Shown: positions 1-5,215 of the stretch, one piece after another | Numbering within the stretch: position 1 is the first letter of the stretch | Layout: each line of letters begins with the position of its first letter | Origin: Candidatus Krumholzibacteriia bacterium | Lineage (GTDB): Bacteria > Krumholzibacteriota > Krumholzibacteriia > LZORAL124-64-63 | Assembly: GCA_029935695.1 (NCBI GenBank) | Contig: JAOZJV010000259.1 | Coordinates: 1 to 5,782, forward strand | Reading direction: 5' to 3' | Length of the DNA stretch: 5,782 nucleotides | Made by a program: the position numbers and the translations under genes | The notes under the pieces: generated by a model | What the model was told of the DNA's origin: nothing | The model's input: only the letters and a program-made list of their open reading frames with translations | The model's database searches: none

Positions 1-1240
1 CCAGATCGTTAATTCATGCGGCAAGTGTCATGAAGAGGTGACCCACTCGTATTTTGATACGTACCACGGTAAGGTCTTCCAGCTTGGGAATACCGATGCC
101 GCCAAGTGCAGTGATTGTCACGGTCAGCACAACGTATTTCCCAAGCAGGATTCCCGTTCAATGTTGTCCCATGAGAACATTGTTAGTACCTGCGGCCAAT
201 GTCACAGTGGATCGCATCGTCAGTTCACCGGTTATCTGACTCATGCGACACACCACGACAAGGACAAGTTCCCGGCTGTGCATTACACGTGGCTGGCGAT
301 GACTTCACTGCTGGTGGGTACGTTCGTATTCTTCGGAATCCATACTCTGCTTTGGTTGCCCCGCAGCTTTGCGGCTATCAAACACTCGCGTCAATTGCGT
401 AAAATGGCCAAGGGCGAGAAGCAGTTCCGCCGCTTTGGCAGGCTTGAACGATCACTTCACGTGATGGTGATTGTTTCGTTCCTGACTCTGGCTGTTACGG
501 GTATGACGCTGAAGTTCAGCTACCAGCCCTGGGCTCAGTGGCTCAGTGGGGCTCTGGGTGGATTCCAGTCCACAGGTTCCTGGCATCGGGCGGCGGCATT
601 TCTGACCTTCTTCTACTTCAGTCGCCACGTCATTGCCTTGTTTGCAAAGCGCAAGCAGTCTGGTAAGTCATGGCAGGATTTCATCTTTGGGCCAGAAGGA
701 ATGATGTTCAATGGCCGCGATGGTGTTGAGTTCGTCCAGACTGTGAAGTGGTTCCTGCACAAGGGCGATCGTCCCCGCTATGGTCGCTGGACCTATTGGG
801 AGAAATTCGATTACTTCGCAGTGTTCTGGGGTGTGGCCATGATTGGTGCCAGCGGTCTGATGCTGTGGTTCCCCGAATTCTTTACCAGGTTCCTGCCTGG
901 CAAGATGATCAACATTGCCACCATCATCCACTCGGATGAGGCGTTGCTGGCCACCGGCTTCATCTTTACGATTCACTTCTTCAATACGCACTTCAGGCCT
1001 GACCGTTTCCCCATGGATCCGGTAATCTTCACTGGCCGGATGACCCTTGAAGAGTTCAAGGAAGACCGGCCTCGTGAATACGATCAGCTGGTTGAAGAGG
1101 GACGTCTGGATGAACACATGGTTGATCCTTTGCCCGAATCTTTCGTGACGAGCATGAAGGTGTTCGGCTTTACGGCTCTGGCCATAGGCCTGAGCCTGAT
1201 CGTCACGATCATTGTGGCGGTAGTGTTCGGTATTAACTAG
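1..1240 (+). CDS. Multiheme cytochrome c / cytochrome b fusion, membrane quinone-type oxidoreductase subunit (5' partial)
   Basis: The frame is open from the left edge, so the gene starts before the window; the GTG at 38 is internal because a heme motif (CGKCH) lies upstream of it. Numbering the 412 visible residues from base 2, CxxCH heme c motifs occur at 6-10 (CGKCH), 36-40 (CSDCH) and 64-68 (CGQCH). They are followed by a hydrophobic helix (about 98-120) and a cytochrome b561 / formate-dehydrogenase-gamma-like domain with helices near 153-172, 195-215, 270-292, 307-328 and 385-410. Candidate heme b ligands are H153, H195, H209, H310, H325 and H329. In known fusions of this layout (for example Geobacter CbcL) electrons pass between menaquinone in the membrane and periplasmic c hemes; that role here is inference. 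The total heme count is unknown because the N-terminus is missing. A terminator follows directly, so this is the last gene of its transcript. The family call is firm; the redox partner is unknown. Confidence 0.9.
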   Translation, partial: QIVNSCGKCHEEVTHSYFDTYHGKVFQLGNTDAAKCSDCHGQHNVFPKQDSRSMLSHENIVSTCGQCHSGSHRQFTGYLTHATHHDKDKFPAVHYTWLAMTSLLVGTFVFFGIHTLLWLPRSFAAIKHSRQLRKMAKGEKQFRRFGRLERSLHVMVIVSFLTLAVTGMTLKFSYQPWAQWLSGALGGFQSTGSWHRAAAFLTFFYFSRHVIALFAKRKQSGKSWQDFIFGPEGMMFNGRDGVEFVQTVKWFLHKGDRPRYGRWTYWEKFDYFAVFWGVAMIGASGLMLWFPEFFTRFLPGKMINIATIIHSDEALLATGFIFTIHFFNTHFRPDRFPMDPVIFTGRMTLEEFKEDRPREYDQLVEEGRLDEHMVDPLPESFVTSMKVFGFTALAIGLSLIVTIIVAVVFGIN

Positions 1241-1245
1241 CGAGC

Positions 1246-1278
1246 AGAGGCGGGCCTGAAAATGGTCCGCCTCTTTTT
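1246..1278 (+). terminator. Rho-independent terminator after the cytochrome gene
   Basis: An 11-bp stem (AGAGGCGGGCC at 1246-1256 with GGTCCGCCTCT at 1264-1274, one G-T wobble) closes a 7-nt loop and runs into five T residues at 1274-1278. It begins 5 nt after the TAG stop and separates the cytochrome transcript from the transglutaminase gene, which must therefore have its own promoter. Confidence 0.88.
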
Positions 1279-1316
1279 GGGCAAAAATAAACTCCGAGTG
1301 AATAACTGGGAAAAAC

Positions 1317-1322
1317 AGGAGG
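1317..1322 (+). promoter_or_regulatory. Ribosome binding site that fixes the transglutaminase start
   Basis: A consensus AGGAGG ends 7 nt before the ATG at 1330. Two in-frame GTG codons at 1324 and 1327 sit too close to it, and the in-frame ATG at 1339 is 16 nt away, so 1330 is the best start. Confidence 0.85.
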
Positions 1323-1329
1323 AGTGGTG

Positions 1330-2805
1330 ATGGATGCAATGAAGAAACAAATGGTGTTGTTGGGATTAGTGGTGGTGATGTTCCTTCTTTCAACTGCTGC
1401 CCTTGCAGGCGAGCAGAGTGGGACCTTCTGGTATGCATTGGATCACATGACGTCTGCCGAGGCAGGTGCCGAGGCTGTCATCTGGGTCACTTTGCCGCCG
1501 GTGTGGCATGGTCAGGAAGTGGAAATAACCTCTATCGTTCCCGAACCCGTGGCTGTGCTGGAAGATAAAAACACAGGCAACCGGGTGATCGAATGGGTTT
1601 ACCATCCCGGCGAAGAAGAGTTACCCCAGAATCAATTTTTCCATTACGATTTTACCTTGAAACAAAAAGACATCAGCTTCGATGTGGATCCGGAAAAGGT
1701 CCAGGCTTATGACCGCAACTCAGCCGATTTTATGAAGTACACCAAAGGTGAAACCTGGATTCAAACAGATGGCAAAGTGCTGGATGCAGCCAGGGAAATT
1801 ATTGGCACCGAGACCAATCCCTGGCTTCAGACCCGGGCTCTTTTCGATTGGTGCATGCAGAGCATGACTTTTGTTCCCGGTGGGTTCGGTGATCGGGATG
1901 CCATCTCAACCCTGGCCAGTCGCAAAGGTGATTGCGGGCAGTATGGCCGGCTCCTGGTGGCTTTCTGCCGGTCCATTGGTATCCCGTCGCGCACCGTGAC
2001 CAACGAGTGGATTTCCGGTGGCTCTCATGTTTTTGCTGAAGTGATGATGCCCGGTTATGGATGGGTGCCCGCAGATATTTCCCTGGCCCAGATGCTTTTG
2101 CCTGGTGGGGCCGGCTTTACCCAGGAGGAAATCGATACATTCATGAACGAACGCGATGTTCCCCAGGGTGATCCCTATTGGTTCCTGGGCCATCTGTTCT
2201 CCCGTCGGGTGATCACAGCTGTGGGCAACAACATCACCATCGAATCTCCAACTCTGGGAAAGCAAATCAGCTTCAAGAGCATGCGTCCCGGTGGCAACAA
2301 GGCTCATCCCAAAGCTTTTCGTCTCGAAGGTTTCAATGATGATATGATACACGGCGGATTTTTTGTCTTTGGCCAGGACATCAAAACCGATGAAGACGCC
2401 CACCGCATGGCTCATATGCGCCTGGCCAACTCCTTCTTCAAGGTTGGCCTGTACGACGTGGTGGAAGAAGGCTGCCGCCAAAGCCTGGACGACTACTCCG
2501 ATGGCGTCCAGTCCTGGATCAACATGGGTAAAGTCTACATGCACAAAGGTGAATACTACAAAGCCGAAGCCACCTTCAAACGTGCCATGAAAGGCCATGC
2601 GGCCAAGCGAAACGAAAAGCTGGAGGCCGTGGTCTGGACCCACAATTACCTCGGTAACTGTTACGACCTCCTTGACCACCGGGATATGGCTTTGAAGGAG
2701 TACCAATTGGTCGTGGACATGGACAACAACTACCGCGGCGCCGTGGAGTATGCCCGTAAATACCTGGAAAAACCTTTCACCAAAAAGGCACCAACAACCA
2801 GGTAA
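1330..2805 (+). CDS. Secreted transglutaminase-like protein with C-terminal TPR repeats
   Basis: 491 residues. Residues 1-26 form a signal peptide: MDAMKK, a hydrophobic core, then ALA before Gly27, so the mature protein is probably periplasmic or exported. An all-beta-looking N-terminal part (about 30-150) precedes a transglutaminase-core domain (about 160-255). The apparent triad is Cys202 (in KGDCGQYG), His233 (in GGSHVFAEV) and Asp249 (in VPADIS), with the spacing normal for the superfamily. From about residue 358 to 485 there are two to three TPR-like helical pairs, including a clear unit with NMGKVYMHKGEYYKAEATFK and one with YLGNCYDLLDHRDMALKEY, suggesting protein binding. Bacterial members act as cysteine proteases, amidases or cross-linking enzymes, and the substrate cannot be told from sequence. 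The gene looks monocistronic: a terminator lies upstream, and a convergent ORF and a long hairpin lie downstream. No convincing promoter is visible in the roughly 50 nt between the upstream terminator and the ribosome site. Confidence 0.9.
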   Translation: MDAMKKQMVLLGLVVVMFLLSTAALAGEQSGTFWYALDHMTSAEAGAEAVIWVTLPPVWHGQEVEITSIVPEPVAVLEDKNTGNRVIEWVYHPGEEELPQNQFFHYDFTLKQKDISFDVDPEKVQAYDRNSADFMKYTKGETWIQTDGKVLDAAREIIGTETNPWLQTRALFDWCMQSMTFVPGGFGDRDAISTLASRKGDCGQYGRLLVAFCRSIGIPSRTVTNEWISGGSHVFAEVMMPGYGWVPADISLAQMLLPGGAGFTQEEIDTFMNERDVPQGDPYWFLGHLFSRRVITAVGNNITIESPTLGKQISFKSMRPGGNKAHPKAFRLEGFNDDMIHGGFFVFGQDIKTDEDAHRMAHMRLANSFFKVGLYDVVEEGCRQSLDDYSDGVQSWINMGKVYMHKGEYYKAEATFKRAMKGHAAKRNEKLEAVVWTHNYLGNCYDLLDHRDMALKEYQLVVDMDNNYRGAVEYARKYLEKPFTKKAPTTR

Positions 2806-2815
2806 TAGGTGGTCA

Positions 2816-2905
2816 ACAACAGGTAGAGATACAGAAACCCATCGTCGAAAGGTCCTCGTTCCTGCGGAGTATTCGACGATGGGTTTCTGTATCTCTACCT
2901 GTTGT
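2816..2905. repeat. 90-nt palindromic element with perfect 34-bp arms
   Basis: Positions 2816-2849 are the exact reverse complement of 2872-2905, with a 22-nt spacer (2850-2871). The arms begin ACAACAGGTAGAGATACAG and end TTTCTGTATCTCTACCTGTTGT. The element starts 10 nt after the stop of the transglutaminase gene and ends 5 nt before the stop of the convergent CotH-like ORF. Neither exit has a T run, so it is not a standard intrinsic terminator, although a 34-bp RNA stem could protect or process 3' ends of both transcripts. The perfect arms also fit a small non-autonomous palindromic (MITE- or REP-like) element. No clear target-site duplication flanks it. Part of the left arm resembles the end of the upstream gene (CAACAACCAGGTAA near 2790-2804 versus CAACAACAGGTAG near 2814-2826). 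Confidence 0.88.
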
Positions 2906-2910
2906 CGGCA

Positions 2911-3231
2911 CTATTTTACCAAGTAGTTGCTGACCGCTGTCGCTCTTTCGGATGCATGGATGTTTAAACCTGATATTGCCATTTGGAAGTCGGCGGTATT
3001 ATTCATGAACGTGTATCCTTCGACTTCCTGAAGGGCGTGGGGTTGGATGAGGGTGGCGTATGTTGCATAGGTATAGAATACCGTGTGAGAGCCAGCCATT
3101 CCCGAACTCCGGAAGATATCTCCGGCCACTTTTTCTCTCAGCATGGAAGCATCTTCAAAATTGTTTTTGAGGCTCAGCTTTTTAAATCTGTAAAACCGTT
3201 GATTGTCAATTTGCGGGTTTTGCCATGACAT
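2911..3231 (-). pseudogene. CotH-kinase-like fragment, probable gene remnant
   Basis: An ORF of 106 codons from the ATG at 3231 (a TTG at 3237 is also in frame). Roughly residues 12-46 match, from memory, the conserved early part of CotH-family proteins: FYRFKKLSLKNNFEDASMLR, then REKVAGDIFRSSGM and SHTVFYT. In CotH proteins this pattern (Lys..Asn-Asn-Phe-x-Asp-x-Ser-x-x-Arg-Glu-Lys) is followed by a YFGLYTLVEEVDD-like segment. Here the sequence changes to something I do not recognise, and the other minus-strand frames of the same stretch do not restore it. Known CotH proteins are several times longer. There is no Shine-Dalgarno sequence before either start, and the ORF lies directly behind the terminator of the gene upstream on its strand, so it probably has no transcript of its own. 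A small independent gene cannot be excluded. Confidence 0.5.
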
Positions 3232-3245
3232 GGCCAAACTTGAAT

Positions 3246-4160
3246 TTAAAAAAATTCCGCCGGTGGGAGTGAGTCTCCTGCCGACGGAATAATAGCAATT
3301 CGTTGCTCATTCAGACCAGTCCAGAATGCCTGAACCCCATCAAGCATATCCTTCCCGCCTTTGATGAACTTTTCTTCATCAAAATCATCGGTGAAATAAA
3401 GTTCTTCCAGTTCATCCATGACATGTCCGGCATGTTGTTCTTCGATTTTGTCGTGCCAGGTGAAGAAAGCCAGGGGCAGTTTGGGCTCTTCGGTTTGTTT
3501 GAAGGCATCGAGGCCGGCGATCAGTTGTTTCCAGAAACCAGCGGCAGCCCAGTTTTCCACGGCGAAGCTGGCACCTTCGGCAATGTTGGGATCTTCATTG
3601 CCGTAGATGGCGCTGAGTTGATCACAGAAAAAGAGGGTGCTGGGAGTCCCGTGCCGACGTTTGCCCATATCGTTGAAACCGAGGCCGAGCACAGCGCCCA
3701 TTCTAACGAGCCATTCGAAGTGGGCGGCGCGGAAGCGGAAGCGGCCGCCGTCGACCGAGCCTTCCAATGCGACGATGTCGGGGTCGCCTTCGCGATCCGT
3801 GTCGCTGACTTCACCCATGCTGGCACCTTCTTTATGGAAGATAACACCCAGTTCGTTGGCCAGGATTTCCTTGCTCGCGCGCATGCCTTCGAGGGTGCCG
3901 GCGTTGATCACTTTCAGGAGTTGGGCGATGAGAAAGAGGTTGGAAAAAACAGAGAATTGGATGACGAAGTGTTTGATGTTTTCACTGTTGGCTTTTCCAG
4001 TGGCAAACCATTCGCAGTATCTGTTGTCGGTGATGACGGGATGGGTCATGAATTCGATATTACAGGTGTCGACAAATTTTGAAAATCGCATAGCATCGTC
4101 TGAGGAAATATGGCCTTCTGAAACCATCGTCTCGATTTGAGCAGAAACTTGCAACTGCAT
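3246..4160 (-). CDS. Heme-oxygenase-like (TenA/PqqC/CADD-type) putative iron-containing oxidase
   Basis: 304 residues, predicted soluble and mostly helical, with no signal peptide. The start is the ATG at 4160 because GGGAGG lies 5 nt upstream; an in-frame ATG at 4196 lacks such a site. The fold call rests on helical segments with candidate metal ligands: Glu103 and His109 in NELGVIFHKEG, Glu202 in FAVENWAAAGFW, and His236, Glu240 and His243 in WHDKIEEQHAGH. That last H-x3-E-x2-H pattern matches the H-x3-D-x2-H ligand set of CADD-like enzymes with Asp replaced by Glu. Characterised members of this di-iron superfamily (UndA, BesC, SznF, CADD) use O2 to cleave or oxidise amino acids, fatty acids or their own side chains, while TenA and PqqC use the fold without iron. 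The substrate here is unknown. The long loop at about 111-140 (acidic, Gly-rich) and an acidic segment near 248-264 are distinctive. The gene stands alone, divergent from the membrane-anchored protein at 4321. Confidence 0.78.
   Translation of the reverse strand: MQLQVSAQIETMVSEGHISSDDAMRFSKFVDTCNIEFMTHPVITDNRYCEWFATGKANSENIKHFVIQFSVFSNLFLIAQLLKVINAGTLEGMRASKEILANELGVIFHKEGASMGEVSDTDREGDPDIVALEGSVDGGRFRFRAAHFEWLVRMGAVLGLGFNDMGKRRHGTPSTLFFCDQLSAIYGNEDPNIAEGASFAVENWAAAGFWKQLIAGLDAFKQTEEPKLPLAFFTWHDKIEEQHAGHVMDELEELYFTDDFDEEKFIKGGKDMLDGVQAFWTGLNEQRIAIIPSAGDSLPPAEFF
3248..3290 (-). terminator. Intrinsic terminator embedded in the last codons of the HDO-type gene
   Basis: On the minus strand ATTCCGTCGG (3290-3281) pairs with CCGGCGGAAT (3263-3254) over 10 bp with one G-U. 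After a 2x2 internal loop, GGAG pairs with CTCC (4 bp) around a 5-nt loop. The stem is followed by six further T residues (3253-3248), the last of which is the first base of the TAA stop. The hairpin encodes the C-terminal residues PSAGDSLPPAEFF, so gene end and terminator coincide. Confidence 0.82.
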
Positions 4161-4165
4161 AGGTA

Positions 4166-4171
4166 CCTCCC
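4166..4171 (-). promoter_or_regulatory. Ribosome binding site that fixes the HDO-type gene start
   Basis: GGGAGG on the minus strand, 5 nt before the ATG at 4160. It partly overlaps the 8-bp palindrome AGGTACCT (4161-4168), so the site ends inside a self-complementary sequence. It supports a protein 12 residues shorter than the longest reading frame. Confidence 0.8.
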
Positions 4172-4173
4172 TG

Positions 4174-4194
4174 GTCATTGTTCTAACAAGTGAC
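4174..4194. promoter_or_regulatory. Operator-like inverted repeat in the leader of the HDO-type gene
   Basis: GTCATTGTT (4174-4182) mirrors AACAAGTGAC (4185-4194) with one extra G in the right arm. The core TTGTT-CT-AACAA (4178-4189) is a perfect dyad with a 2-nt centre. It lies immediately upstream of the ribosome site of the minus-strand gene, where a bound regulator would block transcription. The regulator is not identifiable from this window, and the sequence is not a good match to an FNR or Fur box. Confidence 0.4.
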
Positions 4195-4201
4195 ATCCGA
4201 C

Positions 4202-4231
4202 TTAATACAGGATAACATCACTCTTGAACAA
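4202..4231 (-). promoter_or_regulatory. Weak candidate promoter for the HDO-type gene
   Basis: On the minus strand TTGTTC (4231-4226) and TATTAA (4207-4202) are separated by 18 nt. They match the sigma70 -35 in 3 of 6 and the -10 in 4 of 6 positions. Transcription would start near 4195, placing the dyad at 4174-4194 in the operator position. The match is poor enough to arise by chance. Confidence 0.22.
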
Positions 4232-4310
4232 GCGCATCCAGAAAAATTTGCAACATTAGGGCTTTGAAATTCGTTTTCCGGTGGTTGATCGCAATAATTT
4301 TGCATTTGAA

Positions 4311-4314
4311 AGGA
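4311..4314 (+). promoter_or_regulatory. Ribosome binding site of the membrane-anchored protein
   Basis: AGGA (within GAAAGGA) ends 6 nt before the ATG at 4321. An out-of-frame ATG overlaps it at 4314 but has no site of its own. A -10-like AATAAT (4293-4298, 5 of 6) lies just upstream, but the -35 position holds only TTCGTT, so the promoter is unproven. Confidence 0.65.
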
Positions 4315-4320
4315 TGAATC

Positions 4321-5139
4321 ATGGCTGGGACTGGAAAAAAATGGCTCATTGGCTGCGGCGCAGGTTGCGGAGTCACCATTTTGCTGAATATCATCCTTTT
4401 CGTAGGGGCTGGGTTTCTTTTTACCAAACCCATGACCAAAGCCGCCAACAGCCAGAAAGAGCTGACAGCAGCTTATGGCGTCCCTAATGATTTCGTGCCC
4501 GAGGTGGGTGGTCTGACTCCCCAAAAAATTGAAGCTTTTTTGGCCGTGCGCGCCGAACTGATGCCATCCTGCGAAGAGTTCGAGGGTATTGCCGGTGGCT
4601 TTGCAGCCATGGATGAACTGGATCAAGGTGGCGATGAACCCAGCGCCAAGGAAATTTTCATGGGTCTTGGCAAAGTGATGGGATCGGTCAAGGGCCTGGT
4701 CATGGAAATGGGCGAGGTGCTGGAAATCCGAAACCACGCTTTGATGGCCGAGGATATGGGCCTGGGCGAATACACCTGGATTTATGTGTTGGCGTATAAT
4801 TCATGGCTGGAATACGAGCCCAACACGGGAATCGACAGTTCTGACGGTGGAAGTTTCAGTTCACGGGAACAAGGTCTGATTGAAGATCTGATGAACGCCC
4901 ATGCCGGTGCCCTGGCTGAAGCCGGCCGTAATGATGAGGCTGAATTGTGGCGTGAAGAAGCTGGAAAATTGGACTGGAGCGATTCGGGAGTGCCTTTCCA
5001 AAATAGTGAATTGCCTGCAGAAATTACCGATGCTCTGGAGTCGTACCGGAGTCGTTTGGAATCCTCATATTGCGCGCCCATGAGTGAGTTTGATTTGGGT
5101 GTGATCAAGAAGAAGGGCATGTCCTTTCATGCTAATTAG
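4321..5139 (+). CDS. Membrane-anchored acidic protein of unknown function
   Basis: 272 residues; I do not recognise a named domain. Residues 1-7 are short and basic (MAGTGKK), followed by one hydrophobic segment (about 8-34, WLIGCGAGCGVTILLNIILF and on) with Cys12 and Cys16. The rest (about 40-272) is soluble, acidic and probably helical. Lys6-Lys7 before the segment suggests N-in, with the large C-terminal part outside the cytoplasmic membrane. Cys84 and Cys251 are the only cysteines in the soluble part and could form a disulfide if it is periplasmic. The stretch 147-159 (GLGEYTWIYVLAY) is the most motif-like portion. The N-terminal Cys residues do not make a good lipobox, because the hydrophobic stretch follows them rather than preceding them. 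The gene diverges from the HDO-type gene across 160 bp and converges with the HNH gene; shared regulation with the former is possible but not shown. Confidence 0.82.
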   Translation: MAGTGKKWLIGCGAGCGVTILLNIILFVGAGFLFTKPMTKAANSQKELTAAYGVPNDFVPEVGGLTPQKIEAFLAVRAELMPSCEEFEGIAGGFAAMDELDQGGDEPSAKEIFMGLGKVMGSVKGLVMEMGEVLEIRNHALMAEDMGLGEYTWIYVLAYNSWLEYEPNTGIDSSDGGSFSSREQGLIEDLMNAHAGALAEAGRNDEAELWREEAGKLDWSDSGVPFQNSELPAEITDALESYRSRLESSYCAPMSEFDLGVIKKKGMSFHAN

Positions 5140-5192
5140 GTGAACAATGAGCTAACTGAGCCGGGGAATTGTCAAACAAAAAAACAAGGTCC

Positions 5193-5212
5193 CTGCACAG
5201 AATGGTCTGCAG
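5193..5212. terminator. Weak hairpin between convergent genes
   Basis: CTGC-AC-AGA (5193-5201) pairs with TCT-GCAG (5206-5212) around a 4-nt loop with a 2-nt bulge. On the minus strand a T7 run follows about 8 nt after the stem (near 5177-5184), farther than in a standard terminator. It lies between the ends of the genes at 5139 and 5216, where a terminator is expected, but the evidence is thin. Confidence 0.25.
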
Positions 5213-5215
5213 AAT

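Noticed and set aside
38..40. GTG as the start of the cytochrome gene
   Set aside because: The frame is open to the left edge and encodes a CxxCH heme motif (bases 17-31) upstream of it, so the codon is an internal valine.
1276..1316. Possible sigma70 promoter for the transglutaminase gene (TTGGGC with AATAAC)
   Set aside because: The -35 matches at only 3 of 6 positions and overlaps the T-tract of the preceding terminator.
668..1438. Minus-strand ORF of 256 codons across the cytochrome and transglutaminase genes
   Set aside because: It runs antisense through two confident genes and a terminator, and the translation is low-complexity His/Arg/Glu-rich as expected for a shadow frame.
1906..2706. 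Minus-strand ORF of 266 codons inside the transglutaminase gene
   Set aside because: It lies fully antisense to a gene with signal peptide, catalytic triad and TPRs, and has no ribosome site or recognisable domain.
2816..2905. The palindrome as a CRISPR repeat, tRNA-like structure or insertion sequence
   Set aside because: There is one unit only, with no spacers, no cloverleaf, no transposase gene and no clear target-site duplication.
3303..4082. Long plus-strand ORF of 259 codons opposite the HDO-type gene
   Set aside because: It is the antisense shadow of a gene with a good ribosome site and recognisable ligand motifs; its own start has no ribosome site and its product resembles no family.
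4161..4196. ATG at 4196 as the start of the HDO-type gene
   Set aside because: The extra 12 codons would read through the dyad and the strong GGGAGG site, which sits ideally for the ATG at 4160.
4183..4737. Minus-strand ORF of 184 codons spanning the divergent intergenic region
   Set aside because: It overlaps the start of the plus-strand membrane protein, which has a ribosome site and a clear hydrophobic anchor, and its product has no coherent domain.
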